This document shows, in pieces, positions 1-9,917 of a stretch of 64,000 nucleotides of DNA. The first letter of the stretch is position 1. Every line of letters begins with the position of its first letter. The stretch is from Streptomyces sp. F63 (GTDB lineage Bacteria; Actinomycetota; Actinomycetes; Streptomycetales; Streptomycetaceae): NCBI RefSeq assembly GCF_018070345.1, contig NZ_JAGPXX010000007.1, positions 232,188 through 296,187 of the forward strand. The letters run 5' to 3'. The translations under genes were made by a program, and so were the position numbers. A model generated the notes under the pieces. It was not told the origin of the DNA. It did no database searches and saw nothing but the letters and a program-made list of their open reading frames with translations.

Positions 1-158
1 CCCGGCGCCCGGCTCTGCGCCGCCGTGCCGCCGTGCCGCCGTGAGCGGATCGCACCGGCTTTCCGGGGCCGGGGACCAGTCGTTCCGGCTCACGCGGGGA
101 CGCCGGGGAGGAAGCGGGCCGCGGGCCGGGCCGCCGGACGGAACGCGGAGCCCGGTGA

Positions 159-680
159 TCAGCCCTCTCGCCGCCGGACCGATCCGGGCAGCGACCGCAC
201 GAACCGGACGTACCCGGCCAGACCGAGCGATCCGCGCACCATGGCGTCGGCCCACACGGGCACGATGCCGTTCCCGGCGTCCCACCCCAGGCCCCGGAGG
301 AGGAGCCAGCTCAGCACGCCGGCCGCGGCGAGCGCGCTTCCGTACCTTGCCGGCGCCGTGCGGTTTCCGCCCGGCCGGGCTCCCAGAAGCCCGGCCGGGA
401 TCTGCACCAGCACGTGGAACATCGCGCAGGCCGCCGGCACGGCGAAGAGCAGGATGAAGGGGGAATCCGCGGTGGGATCGCCCGGCGGCGTCGTGTCCGC
501 GGCGTCCAGCATCCAGAACGGCGGCACCAGGAACGTGAGCAGGAGGAGGACTCCGCTCAGATGCATCGCGCCGAGGTGCCGCAGCGCGGGATGTGCGGGG
601 CCCGTGTTCCGTTGCCCGGCCGCCGGGCCGCTGGTTCTCTCCACCGTGTCTCTCCCCGCCGTGGCGCGTTCGCGGGTCAT
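159..680 (-). CDS. Small integral membrane protein, function unknown
   Basis: The 173-residue product begins with about 30 polar residues (MTRERATAG...) and then has three clear hydrophobic segments, roughly residues 35-55, 70-95 and 110-130, plus a weaker one near the C-terminus. I recognise no family motif; it resembles the many small multi-pass membrane proteins of Streptomyces. The ATG at 680 was chosen because the reading frame upstream of it is arginine- and proline-rich with no coding character. It lies downstream of a possible tiny gene on the same strand. The product should sit in the cytoplasmic membrane; its role is not known. Confidence 0.6.
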   Translation of the reverse strand: MTRERATAGRDTVERTSGPAAGQRNTGPAHPALRHLGAMHLSGVLLLLTFLVPPFWMLDAADTTPPGDPTADSPFILLFAVPAACAMFHVLVQIPAGLLGARPGGNRTAPARYGSALAAAGVLSWLLLRGLGWDAGNGIVPVWADAMVRGSLGLAGYVRFVRSLPGSVRRREG

Positions 681-916
681 GGTGATCGGGCCGCCATCCC
701 CTCCCGGGCGGAGCCTCCTTCCGCGCGGTGAGCAGGGGTGACCGGCGGGGCGTCCCGGCGCGGCCGGCCTTCGCCGCTGCCACCGGTGCGGACCCTCGCG
801 GGGCCGGACCGGTCGCGCACGCGGCCCGCGCGCTCCGTGTCCGGACGCGGCTGTGGCCGCCGGGGGTCGGCCGGCGGCCACAGACGTACCGTTTCTGCTT
901 CTGCGGGCAGGGCCGG

Positions 917-1078
917 TCAGGCCTCGCGCTCCGGGGACGGGCGGCGGTGCCTGCCGTGCGCGGGAGCGGCGGCGTCCTCGGACGCGGCCGGCCCCCGGTG
1001 CTTCCCCGGGCCGGAAGAGGCCTGGGCGGTCCCCATGTGCGGGCGGGCCGCGCTGGTCTCGGTCTGGGTTTCGGACAT
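917..1078 (-). CDS. Possible 53-residue basic peptide with an internal GKHRG/GRHRR repeat
   Basis: This short frame starts MSETQTETSAARP and carries two related blocks, GKHRGPAASE and GRHRRPSPE, separated by an Ala/Pro-rich spacer. Third positions are strongly G/C, as in real genes of this genome, and a weak GGTGAAG-like ribosome site lies upstream of the ATG. There is no signal peptide or membrane segment. It lies upstream of the membrane protein gene on the same strand, 236 bases away. I recognise no family; a short ribosomal peptide or simply a non-coding stretch are both possible. Confidence 0.4.
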   Translation of the reverse strand: MSETQTETSAARPHMGTAQASSGPGKHRGPAASEDAAAPAHGRHRRPSPEREA

Positions 1079-1241
1079 GTCGGTGCTTCACCCCGTTGAC
1101 TGACTGCTTGCTGTGTCCGGGGTCCGCGGCCCGCGACCACGGCATGCGGCACCCGCCGGCCATGCCAAGTCCCCTGCGGCGCACCGGTCGTGGACGGGCG
1201 CCGACCCCCGCCCCGAGTCTATCGCCGCGCCGCTGCGGCGC

Positions 1242-2744
1242 TCACCCGGAGGTGCCGGGACACGCGGTGGGCATCTCCCGGAGGGGAACCGGTCCGGTGC
1301 CGGGCCGAGTCGCGCTGCGGAACAGCCCAACGGGCACCGCGCGCACCGCTGTTGCGGAGCCGCCGCTGTGCTGCCCGGCGGCTGCGCCGAGCGGTGGCGC
1401 GGGATCCCCCGCCGGTGCGCCCTCCGCTCCGGCGGGTGGCGCGGGCGGTGGCGCGGGCGGTGGTGCCGCCGGTGGTGCGGTGCGCGTTCCGGGCCGGGCT
1501 TCCGCAGCCCTGGCCGCTGCCGCCCGGAGATCCCTCCGGGGGATCATCCGGAACGCCATCCTGGGCACCCGGGCCGGGCGGAGGAGCGGTGCGGTGGCGG
1601 GCAGGGGCACCCGGGCCAGACCGCAGGGCACATCCGCCGTCGCGTACGGGAGCCGCAGTTCGCCGTCCGCCGTCCACAGCCCGGTGCCCGGCAGCCATCC
1701 TTCCGGCGCCGTGAGCAGCCGCAGCCGGCCCTCCGCCGGCCGCCACACCCCCACCCGGGGGCCGTCCGGACCGTCGACCCGCAGGGCCACCCCGCACTGC
1801 TCGGGCAGCAGCACCTGGCCCGGCTGCACCGCGAAGGGGGTTGGTCCCGGCCAGGCCGCCTCGGCTTCCCCACCGCCGCTCCCGGTGCGGCTCTCACCGG
1901 AGTTCGGGCCGCCCGCACCCCCCGTACCTCCGACGGTGTCCGCGCCGGTCCGGCCGGCGGCTGCGGGCAGCAGCGCGCCGGGGAAGCGCGCCGGGCGGGC
2001 GCTGCCCAGCACGCCCCAGCCCAGCCGGTCCTGCCCGGGTGCGTTCGACCGCAGCAGCAGCAGCCCGCTGTCCGGGTCGGCGAACAGCAGCCGGTCGTCG
2101 CTGTCCTCCGTGATCCGGAGCAGCGGGCTCGTCTCGCCGCCGCGCCCCACATGGACGGTGACCGTCTTGGTGCGGCCGTCCACCGTGCGGTCCAGGGCCA
2201 GCAGTTGGCCGCCGCGGTCCAGCCAGGAGCCGCCCGAGCAGTGGCCGGGGATCTCGGTGACACGCTCCGGCCCGCCCGGGCCGCCGTGCACCCGCCACAG
2301 CTCCGTGGACCGCTCGCCGGGCGCCAGCGCGTAGACGGTGCCGCCGTCGGGCGCGGGCGGGAGCAGCCGCAGCCGCTCGCGCCCGACCGAGCCGACGGGC
2401 TGCTCCCCCGTGACGGAGCCGGCCGGGTAGAGCAGCGCGAGGGCGTGCCGGCCGTCCAGGCGGCGCCGGATGAGCACCCGGCCGTCCGCCAGCGGCAGCA
2501 CCTCGCTGTCCGGTCCCTCCGGACGGGCGCCGGGCAGCCGCACGGCATAGGGCTCGGGGCCGCTCAGCGTCCACCGCTCCGTGAGCAGGCCGCCCTCGGG
2601 GCCGGGCAGCAGCCGGGCGGCGTACGAGCCGTCCGCTGCGAGGGTGAGAGCGGGGGTGGCCTCCGCCGGGGCGGGGGCCGGGGGTCTTTCCGGTGCCGTG
2701 GACGGGGCACCGTCCATGGTGGTCTCCAGGACACAAGCCGTCAT
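1242..2744 (-). CDS. Beta-propeller-like (TolB/WD-type) protein, uncharacterised
   Basis: The 500-residue product is soluble with no signal peptide. Residues about 30-400 are a run of short beta-strand-rich units (for example LADGRVLIRRRLDGRHALAL and the run around DRTVDGRTKTVTVHVG), which suggests a TolB- or WD-like propeller. The last 100 residues are Ala/Pro-rich and probably disordered. The start is secured by a near-perfect GGAGGTGA ribosome site eight bases before the ATG. It is a single gene divergent from the Nif3 operon. Homologues sit near nif3 in other streptomycetes to my memory, but the function is unknown. Confidence 0.65.
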   Translation of the reverse strand: MTACVLETTMDGAPSTAPERPPAPAPAEATPALTLAADGSYAARLLPGPEGGLLTERWTLSGPEPYAVRLPGARPEGPDSEVLPLADGRVLIRRRLDGRHALALLYPAGSVTGEQPVGSVGRERLRLLPPAPDGGTVYALAPGERSTELWRVHGGPGGPERVTEIPGHCSGGSWLDRGGQLLALDRTVDGRTKTVTVHVGRGGETSPLLRITEDSDDRLLFADPDSGLLLLRSNAPGQDRLGWGVLGSARPARFPGALLPAAAGRTGADTVGGTGGAGGPNSGESRTGSGGGEAEAAWPGPTPFAVQPGQVLLPEQCGVALRVDGPDGPRVGVWRPAEGRLRLLTAPEGWLPGTGLWTADGELRLPYATADVPCGLARVPLPATAPLLRPARVPRMAFRMIPRRDLRAAAARAAEARPGTRTAPPAAPPPAPPPAPPAGAEGAPAGDPAPPLGAAAGQHSGGSATAVRAVPVGLFRSATRPGTGPVPLREMPTACPGTSG

Positions 2745-2857
2745 ATCGGGGTCACCTCCGGTTACCGATACTGGATTTCGTCCGCCGGAACGACCCCATG
2801 GAGCCAGGACGCTTCATGCATACGGGTGGCGTTCCCCCGAACCGGCTGAACACAGGG

Positions 2858-2869
2858 GCACATATGTGC
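2858..2869. promoter_or_regulatory. 12-bp perfect palindrome, candidate operator
   Basis: GCACATATGTGC reads the same on both strands and stands out in its GC-rich surroundings, 114 bases upstream of the start of the propeller-like gene. A regulator-binding site is plausible but no regulator can be named. Confidence 0.3.
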
Positions 2870-3282
2870 TGCCGTTCCGCCGGCGATCCGGTCCGGGTCC
2901 GCGCACGGCGGACGTGAGGCGGCGGGCGGACAGCGGACGCGCACCGGGACCCCGCGCACCCAGCACCTGCGGCACCCGCCGGCGCCGTCGGTGATGCGGC
3001 GGGCCCGGCCCGCGCGGCTCGCGCGGGGCGCCCGGGCGGAGGGCGGAGAGCCGCCCCGGCGATCCCGCGCAGGCGCGTCGGCGGTGCGGGCCCGGCCGCG
3101 GGTCCGTGCCGGTCCGCGGCAGGGCGGGGTGCTGCGGGGGCGGCCCCGGCGGGTCGGCGCCGACGTCGCGGACCGGCGCGACGGCCGGGGGGCGGCCGGA
3201 CGGCGGCGCGGGGCCCGGAGGCGGCCGGCCCGGGCGGCCGCGGGGGAGAGCCCGGGGCGGGATCGCGGGTCCGGGTGCGGGG

Positions 3283-3288
3283 TAGCCT
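3283..3288 (+). promoter_or_regulatory. Candidate -10 element for leaderless nif3 transcript
   Basis: TAGCCT ends six bases before the GTG at 3295, the usual spacing for a transcript that starts at the start codon. No ribosome-binding site precedes the GTG. I see no good -35 hexamer, so the call is tentative. Confidence 0.35.
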
Positions 3289-3294
3289 TTGCCC

Positions 3295-4170
3295 GTGCCC
3301 GCACTGTCTGAAGTCATCGCCGCGCTCGACGCCCTCTGGCCCCCCGAGCGGGCCGAGGAGTGGGACGCCGTCGGCACCGTCTGCGGCGACCCCGACGCCC
3401 CCGTCCGGCGCGTGCTGTTCGCCGTCGACCCGGTGCAGGAGGTGGCCGACGAGGCCGTGCGGCTCGGCGCCGATCTGCTCGTCACCCACCACCCGCTCTA
3501 TCTGCGCGGGACGACCACGGTCGCCGCCACCACCTTCAAGGGCCGCGTCGTGCACACCCTCATCCGCAACTCCGTGGCGCTGCACGTCGCCCACACCAAC
3601 GCCGACCGCGCCGACCCCGGCGTCTCCGACGCCCTCGCCGGCGCGCTGGACCTGCGGATCACCGGTCCCCTCGTGCCCGACGCGGCCGATCCCGAGGGCC
3701 GCCGGGGCCTCGGCCGGATCTGCGAACTCGACGAACCGGAGACCCTCGCCGCCCTCGCCGACCGCGCGGCGGCCCGGCTGCCCGCCACCGCGCAGGGCAT
3801 CCGCGTCGCCGGCGACCCCGGCCGCGTCATCCGCACCGTCGCGGTCTGCGGCGGCTCCGGTGACAGCCTCTTCACCGACGTGCGGCGCGCGGGCGCCGAC
3901 GCGTACCTCACCGCCGACCTGCGGCACCACCCGGCCTCCGAGGCGCGCGAACACGCCCTGCACTCCGGGCACGGGCCGGTGCTGCTGGACGCCGCGCACT
4001 GGGCCACCGAGTGGCCCTGGACCGAGCAGGCGGCCGCCCAGCTCGACGAGATCTCCGACCGGAACGGGTGGGATCTGCGCACCCACGTCTCCCGTACGGT
4101 CACCGACCCCTGGACCGCCCACGCGGCGTCCGCCGACCCCTTCACCGACACCCCGGGAGCCCCGAACTGA
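3295..4170 (+). CDS. Nif3-like dinuclear metal centre protein (GTP cyclohydrolase I type 2 / NIF3 family)
   Basis: The 291-residue product matches the NIF3 family over its whole length. The conserved DLLVTHHPLYLRG segment near residue 65 supplies metal-binding histidines, with further ligands in HVAHTNAD near residue 100 and in the C-terminal LLDAAHWATEWPW region. Family members are hexameric or trimeric metal proteins whose biochemical role is unsettled; some annotations call them GTP cyclohydrolase I type 2. The GTG at 3295 is preferred over a TTG six bases upstream because a -10-like TAGCCT is spaced for a leaderless message. The stop overlaps the start of the next gene. Confidence 0.93.
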   Translation: MPALSEVIAALDALWPPERAEEWDAVGTVCGDPDAPVRRVLFAVDPVQEVADEAVRLGADLLVTHHPLYLRGTTTVAATTFKGRVVHTLIRNSVALHVAHTNADRADPGVSDALAGALDLRITGPLVPDAADPEGRRGLGRICELDEPETLAALADRAAARLPATAQGIRVAGDPGRVIRTVAVCGGSGDSLFTDVRRAGADAYLTADLRHHPASEAREHALHSGHGPVLLDAAHWATEWPWTEQAAAQLDEISDRNGWDLRTHVSRTVTDPWTAHAASADPFTDTPGAPN

Positions 4171-4910
4171 ACGCCGAGCCCGCCGACCAGATCCGCCTTC
4201 TCGACGTCCAGGCCCTCGACGTCCGGCTCTCGCAGCTCGCGCACAAGCGCAGGACGCTGCCCGAGCACGCCGAGATCCAGACCCTCGAAGCCGACCTCGC
4301 GCAGCTGCGCGACCTGCTGGTCGCCGCCCGGACCGAGGAGAGCGACACCGCCCGCGAGCAGACCAAGGCGGAACAGGACGTCGACCAGGTGCGCCAGCGC
4401 GCCGCCCGGGACCAGCAGCGGCTCGACTCCGGTGCCGTCACCTCCCCCAAGGACCTGGAGAACCTCCAGCACGAGATCGCCTCGCTCGCCAAGCGCCAGG
4501 GCGACCTGGAGGACATCGTCCTGGAGATCATGGAGCGCCGCGAGTCCGCGCAGGAACGGGCCCGGGAACTGGCCGGCCGCGTGGAATCCATGGAGGCCAA
4601 GCTGGCCGACGCCGCCACGCGCCGGGACACGGCCGTCGCGGAACTCGACGGGGAGGTCGCGAGCCTCACCAAGGAACGCGAGGTGGTCTCCGCCTCCGTA
4701 CCGGCCGATCTGATGAAGCTGTACGAGAGGCTCCGCGTCCAGCAGGGCGGGGTCGGGGCGGCCCGGCTCCACCAGCGGCGCTGCGAGGGCTGCCGGCTGG
4801 AGCTCAACATCACCGAGGTCAACGACGTCCGCGCCGCGGCACCCGACCAGGTGCTGCGCTGTGAGAACTGCGGCCGCATCCTGGTCCGCACGCCCGACTC
4901 GGGGCTGTAG
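4167..4910 (+). CDS. Zinc-ribbon coiled-coil protein (C4-type zinc ribbon family)
   Basis: The 247-residue product is a long charged coiled coil over residues about 1-190 (many Glu, Arg, Gln and Leu in heptads). It ends in a four-cysteine zinc ribbon, CEGC about 40 residues before the end and CENC near the C-terminus. The family (COG1579-like) is often linked to nucleic-acid handling, but no activity is established. The start is taken as the CTG at 4167, overlapping the nif3 stop as CTGA; no better ATG or GTG is in frame before the conserved N-terminus. It is translationally coupled to nif3 and followed by the RNase H gene four bases on. Confidence 0.9.
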   Translation: MNAEPADQIRLLDVQALDVRLSQLAHKRRTLPEHAEIQTLEADLAQLRDLLVAARTEESDTAREQTKAEQDVDQVRQRAARDQQRLDSGAVTSPKDLENLQHEIASLAKRQGDLEDIVLEIMERRESAQERARELAGRVESMEAKLADAATRRDTAVAELDGEVASLTKEREVVSASVPADLMKLYERLRVQQGGVGAARLHQRRCEGCRLELNITEVNDVRAAAPDQVLRCENCGRILVRTPDSGL

Positions 4911-4914
4911 GCCC

Positions 4915-6159
4915 ATGAGCGGACGCAGGCGTCGCTTCATCGTCGAGGCCGACGGCGGTTCCCGGGGCAATCCGGGACCCGCCGGCTACGGCGCGGTGGT
5001 CCTGGACGCGGCCAGCGGCGAACCCCTCGCCGAGGCCGCCGAGTTCATCGGCACGGCGACCAACAACGTGGCCGAGTACCGGGGGCTGATCGCCGGGCTG
5101 CGGGCCGCGCGCGCCCTGGACCCGGACGCCGAGATCCAGGTGCGGATGGACTCCAAGCTCGTCGTCGAGCAGATGTCCGGCCGCTGGAAGATCAAGCATC
5201 CGGACATGCGGCCCCTGGCGGCCGAGGCCAAGACGATATTCCCGGCTCCCGGGCAGGTCAGCTACACCTGGATCCCCCGGGAGAAGAACAAGCACGCCGA
5301 CCGCCTCGCCAACGAGGCGATGGACGCGGGCAGGCGCGGCGAACGCTGGAAACCGTCACTCTCCACGGCGGCCCTCGACACCGGGCCCCGGCCGGAGGCC
5401 GTCGCCGACTCCGCCGAACCGGACGAACTGGACGAGCTGCGAGAGCTGCCCGAACGGGCCGGAGCCCCCGCGCCGGCGGGGCGGGCCCCCGCGCCCGCCG
5501 TCCCGCCGCCCGGCTGGGCGGCCCCCGCCGACCTCGGGGCCCCGGCCACCTTCGTCCTGCTGCGGCACGGCGAGACGGCCCTCACCCCGGAGAAGCGCTT
5601 CTCCGGCAGCGGCGGCACCGACCCCGGGCTGTCCCCGGCCGGCCGCCGCCAGGCCGAGGCCACGGCGGCCGTCCTCGCCGCACGCGGCACCGTCCAGGCG
5701 ATCGTGAGCTCCCCGCTGCGCCGCTGCCGTGAGACGGCGGAGCTCGTGGCGGCCCGGACGGGCCTCGACATCCGGGTCGACGAGGGCCTGCGCGAGACCG
5801 ACTTCGGCGCCTGGGAGGGTCTGTCCTTCGCCGAGGTGCGCGACCGCTACCCGGACGACCTCGACGCCTGGCTCACCTCGCCCCGGGCCGCGCCCACGGG
5901 CGGTGGGGAGAGCTTCGAGACGGTCGCCCGCCGGGTGGCCCTCTCCCGCGACAAGCTCATCGCGCGCCACGCCGGCCGGACCGTGCTGCTCGTCACGCAC
6001 GTCACGCCGGTCAAGACCCTGGTCCGGCTGGCGCTGGGGGCACCCCCGGAGTCGCTCTTCCGCATGGAGCTGTCCCCGGCCTCCCTGTCGGTGGTGGCGT
6101 ACTACGCGGATGGCAACGCCTCCCTGCGCCTGCTGAACGACACCGGCCACCTCCGCTGA
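4915..6159 (+). CDS. Bifunctional RNase HI / histidine phosphatase
   Basis: The 414-residue protein joins two enzymes. Residues about 8-140 are RNase HI, with catalytic acidic residues visible in VEADGGSRGN (Asp13), VAEYRGL, RMDSKLV and KHADRLAN. A Pro/Ala-rich linker follows. Residues about 210-410 are a histidine phosphatase, with the RHGE motif near residue 219 as phosphate acceptor, an ETDFGAWEG segment and the second histidine in VLLVTHVTP. The same fusion is common in actinobacteria (for example mycobacterial Rv2228c-type proteins), where the RNase removes RNA in RNA:DNA hybrids and the phosphatase has acid or alpha-ribazole phosphatase activity. It is the last gene of the operon. Confidence 0.95.
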   Translation: MSGRRRRFIVEADGGSRGNPGPAGYGAVVLDAASGEPLAEAAEFIGTATNNVAEYRGLIAGLRAARALDPDAEIQVRMDSKLVVEQMSGRWKIKHPDMRPLAAEAKTIFPAPGQVSYTWIPREKNKHADRLANEAMDAGRRGERWKPSLSTAALDTGPRPEAVADSAEPDELDELRELPERAGAPAPAGRAPAPAVPPPGWAAPADLGAPATFVLLRHGETALTPEKRFSGSGGTDPGLSPAGRRQAEATAAVLAARGTVQAIVSSPLRRCRETAELVAARTGLDIRVDEGLRETDFGAWEGLSFAEVRDRYPDDLDAWLTSPRAAPTGGGESFETVARRVALSRDKLIARHAGRTVLLVTHVTPVKTLVRLALGAPPESLFRMELSPASLSVVAYYADGNASLRLLNDTGHLR

Positions 6160-6252
6160 CCCGCCGCGCCGGCCCGCCGGTCCCGTCCGGTCCCGCCCCC
6201 GCGGGCGGCGGCGGCCGGGCGGGGCCGGGCATCGGTGCCCGCCGGGGTGCGC

Positions 6253-7062
6253 TCAGTGGACGTCGGTGACGACCACGTCCAGCGCCCAGGGCCTGCCGGT
6301 CCTGCCCGCCTTGGGCGCGGGCTGCACCTCGACGGTGTGGCCCAGCTCCCGCAGCACGTCGGCCAGTTCGGCCGGATGCGCGGGCTCCACGCCCGCGACC
6401 AGCAGGTCCCGGACGATCCTGCCCTTGGTGGCCTTGTTGAAATGGCTCACCACGGAGCGCTTCTCCACCCCGCCCACGGTCTTCGAGTGCAGCACCCGGA
6501 CCGTCGCGGTCCGCTCCGCCACCGCGCCCTTCGGTTTCCAGGCCGTGGCGTACGCCGCCGAGCGGAGGTCCAGCACCAGGCCCTCACCGGCAGCCTCCGG
6601 CAGCACCTCCGCCATCGGACCGCGCCAGTACGCCCCCAGGGCACCGAGGCCCGGCAGCTTCACGCCCATCGAGCAGCGGTAGGAGGGAATCCGGTCACCG
6701 ATCCGCACCGCGCCCCACAGCCCGGAGAACACCAGCAGCGTCCGCTCCGCCCGGGCGCGGGCGGCGGCGTCGAGGGAGGCGAGATCCAGGGCGTCGTAGA
6801 GCACCCCCGTGTAGATCTCACCCGCCGGCCGGGTGCCGGCTGCCGGCAGGGCGGCGTTCTTGGCGACCTCGCCCCGCAGCCCCTCACCGATCCCGAGGAC
6901 CGTCCGCGCCTTCTCCTCGTCCGCCTCGCACAGGGCCACCAGCTCGCGCAGTACCTCGCCCCGTGCCGCGGAGAGTCCCGGCAGCGACAACGCGCCCAGA
7001 TCCAGCGGGGCGCCGGACCCGCCCGCGGCCTTACCTTCGGACGGCGGCAACAGCACGAGCAC
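6253..7062 (-). CDS. yaaA: Peroxide stress protein YaaA
   Basis: The 269-residue product carries the family hallmarks: an N-terminal LVLLPPSEGK, YTGVLYDALD near residue 90, LLVFSGLWGAVRIGDRIPSY, and the C-terminal SHFNKATKGRIVRDLL. In E. coli YaaA lowers intracellular free iron during hydrogen peroxide stress and binds DNA; the fold has a helix-hairpin-helix and positively charged cleft. The start is the GTG at 7062, which yields the conserved V-L-V-L-L N-terminus; the upstream frame extension is Gly/Pro-rich and not conserved in kind. The gene converges on the RNase H-phosphatase operon and is transcribed alone. Confidence 0.93.
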   Translation of the reverse strand: MLVLLPPSEGKAAGGSGAPLDLGALSLPGLSAARGEVLRELVALCEADEEKARTVLGIGEGLRGEVAKNAALPAAGTRPAGEIYTGVLYDALDLASLDAAARARAERTLLVFSGLWGAVRIGDRIPSYRCSMGVKLPGLGALGAYWRGPMAEVLPEAAGEGLVLDLRSAAYATAWKPKGAVAERTATVRVLHSKTVGGVEKRSVVSHFNKATKGRIVRDLLVAGVEPAHPAELADVLRELGHTVEVQPAPKAGRTGRPWALDVVVTDVH

Positions 7063-7442
7063 GGCGGAACTCCTCGCGGGGGCGGACGGAAGCGGCGTGG
7101 ACACGGACGGTGACGGAACCGGCCGGGCTCCGCGCTGCGGAACGACCGGCTCCGATCCGAGCTTAGAACCCCCGCCGACACCCCCGCCGACACCCCCGCC
7201 GGGGACCCGGAGCCGGGCCCGGCAGCCGTGCACCGGACCGGGGTGCCGGTGGCTCCTGTGCTGCGGGCGTCCCCGCACCGGCATGGGCATCGCCATGGGG
7301 CCGAACCAGGGGTGGGCCACAGACACGGAGGGCAAGGACTGGCAGGGACTGGCGCGGACGAGCAGGGGCGGGGGACGGCTGAAGCGGGGCGTGCCCGGGG
7401 AGCCGGAGCGGCCACCGGGAGGCGGAACCGCCCGGTCGCAGG
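7063..7442. other. Intergenic region upstream of yaaA
   Basis: These 380 bases lie between yaaA and the next minus-strand gene. They contain a short tandem repeat (two full copies of a CCGACACCCC-type unit near 7180-7200) and otherwise no recognisable gene, hairpin terminator or operator. Confidence 0.5.
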
Positions 7443-7727
7443 TCAGCCCTCGGACGCCCTGCCGAGCCGGAAGGGCCCCGCCGCCCCGGGCCCGAACATC
7501 ACCGGCAGTTTGTTGCCCGCCGGGACGAGCACGATCGGCTCGTCCCGGTACTCCCGGAGGAAGCACTCAAGCGGTTCCCAGATCAGCGTCCGGTAGCCGG
7601 ATTCCGTCCGCTGCGGGGCGAAGGACAGGGACAAGGACTCGCCTTCGGATTCCCCGTCGGTCACGCTGACGGCCTCGATCGGGAGCCATTCCCCGCCGAC
7701 CCACGCTTCGAGGCGTATGTAGTCCAT
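7443..7727 (-). CDS. Hypothetical 94-residue protein
   Basis: A small, acidic, soluble protein starting MDYIRLEAWVGGEWLPIEAV. It has no membrane segment, signal peptide or cysteine motif, and I do not recognise the family. Third-position GC and the compact length fit a real gene. It follows the MerR/membrane-protein pair on the same strand after a 145-base gap, so it may be its own unit. The frame is open further upstream, but that extension is the low-complexity tail region of the neighbouring sequence and is not believable as protein. Confidence 0.55.
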   Translation of the reverse strand: MDYIRLEAWVGGEWLPIEAVSVTDGESEGESLSLSFAPQRTESGYRTLIWEPLECFLREYRDEPIVLVPAGNKLPVMFGPGAAGPFRLGRASEG

Positions 7728-7872
7728 GGCGCAAGCCTGCCCTGAGTCACCCTCCGTTCGCACCTCGGCCGGGAATCGGTTCGGCCTCGGTCGGATCCCG
7801 CGCGGAACAGGAACCGGAGCCGGACCGAACCGGAGCCCCGGCCGCCGGGAGCAGGGAGCGGAAGCCTCAGCC

Positions 7873-8900
<1,028 letters not shown>

Positions 8901-8904
<4 letters not shown>

Positions 8905-9731
8905 GTCCGCTCCTTCCGCTCGGTGAGAAGATCCATCGCACGGCTCAGCGCCGCCGCCTGGGCCGGGCGGAGACTGTCGAGGAGGGCGGCCCGGAAGCCC
9001 TCGGGCGAACGGCCGCCGGCGCCGCCCGCTCCGGCGTTCCCGGCTCCCTCCGCCGCCATGAGCTCGGATATCGCCTCGCCGGGGACGCAGTCGGCCAGCG
9101 CCCGCGCGGCCCGCTCCACGCGCGGATCCGCCGGGTCGGCCTCCGCCAGCTCGTCCAGCAGTGCGTACACCGCGTAGGCGCGCTCGGCCGCCTGCGGGGC
9201 CGCCGCCATCTCCCGGACCAGCTCCGCCAGCCGGCGCCGTTCCTCCGGGCCGGAGCCGGCGGTTTCCAGGAGCGCCAGCATCTCCCGGTCCATGGCGGCC
9301 ATGCGGGGCTCCGGGCCCGGCAGTCCCGCGGACACCCGGGCCATCTCCTCGAACAGGGCTCCCAGCTCCGGGGAGACCGGCCCCTCCGGCGGGAGGCCGC
9401 CGCCCTCCCGGGCCTGCCGCAGCAGCACCCCCAGCCGCTCCCGCCGGGCGCGGAGCGCCTCCTCCTGCCGCGCCAGATCGGCGTCCAGTTCCTCCAGGAC
9501 CTCGTGCAGTTCCCGGCCCGCGTCGTTCGCGAGGACGTCCCGCACCTCCTCCAGCCCGAGCCCCAGCTCCGTCAGCCGCCGTATCCGCGCGAGCCGCACC
9601 GCGTCCCGCAGGGTGTAGACGCGGTAGCCGTTGGCACGCCGTACCGGTTCCGGCAGCAGGCCCAGATGGTGGTAATGGCGCACGGTCCGGGTGGACACCC
9701 CGGCCAGCGCGGCAAGCTCTCCGATCCGCAT
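8901..9731 (-). CDS. MerR-family transcriptional regulator
   Basis: The 276-residue protein opens with a textbook MerR helix-turn-helix and wing: MRIGELAALAGVSTRTVRHY, then HHLGLLPEPVRRANGYRVY. A long dimerisation helix and a Glu/Ala-rich helical C-terminal domain of about 180 residues follow. There is no cysteine metal site, so it is not a mercury or copper sensor; the ligand is unknown. The ATG at 9731 is preferred to one nine bases upstream because the upstream ATG overlaps the -10 element and the message is probably leaderless. It is co-transcribed with the membrane protein and likely autoregulated through its own 19-bp-spaced promoter. Confidence 0.9.
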
Positions 9732-9738
9732 GCCACCC

Positions 9739-9769
9739 ATCCAAAACGTTGACGCTGCGACAAGGTCAA
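9739..9769 (-). promoter_or_regulatory. MerR-type promoter and operator with 19-bp spacer
   Basis: On the minus strand TTGACC (-35) and TTGGAT (-10) are separated by 19 bp, the overlong spacing typical of MerR-activated promoters. A TTGAC/GTCAA dyad covers the -35 and spacer. The -10 ends seven bases before the ATG at 9731, which fits a leaderless transcript. Confidence 0.65.
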
Positions 9770-9917
9770 GCGTCGCCGTCTCCCGCCCGTCCGGCCCGCC
9801 GCGCTCGTGGCAACCCGGAGTCCGCGTATGCCACGATCGAGAGAAGTAACCCCTTCGCGCAGGGATGCGGCCCCCTCCGCTCCCTACCGTGGCGGCGAGA
9901 CCGGGAAGGTGCGTGAC

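Larger units (their letters stand above)
2745..3294. other. Intergenic region between divergent genes
   Basis: About 550 bases separate the propeller-like gene (minus) from nif3 (plus). The first 130 bases next to the minus gene have lower GC and contain a 12-bp palindrome at 2858-2869. The remainder is extremely GC-rich, with no frame of convincing coding character on either strand. The promoter of the Nif3 operon lies at the right end. Confidence 0.6.

Noticed and set aside
1113..2849. 578-codon plus-strand frame opposite the propeller-like gene
   Set aside because: Arg/Gln/Pro-rich shadow with no start signal; the minus-strand gene has a strong ribosome site and domain-like repeats.
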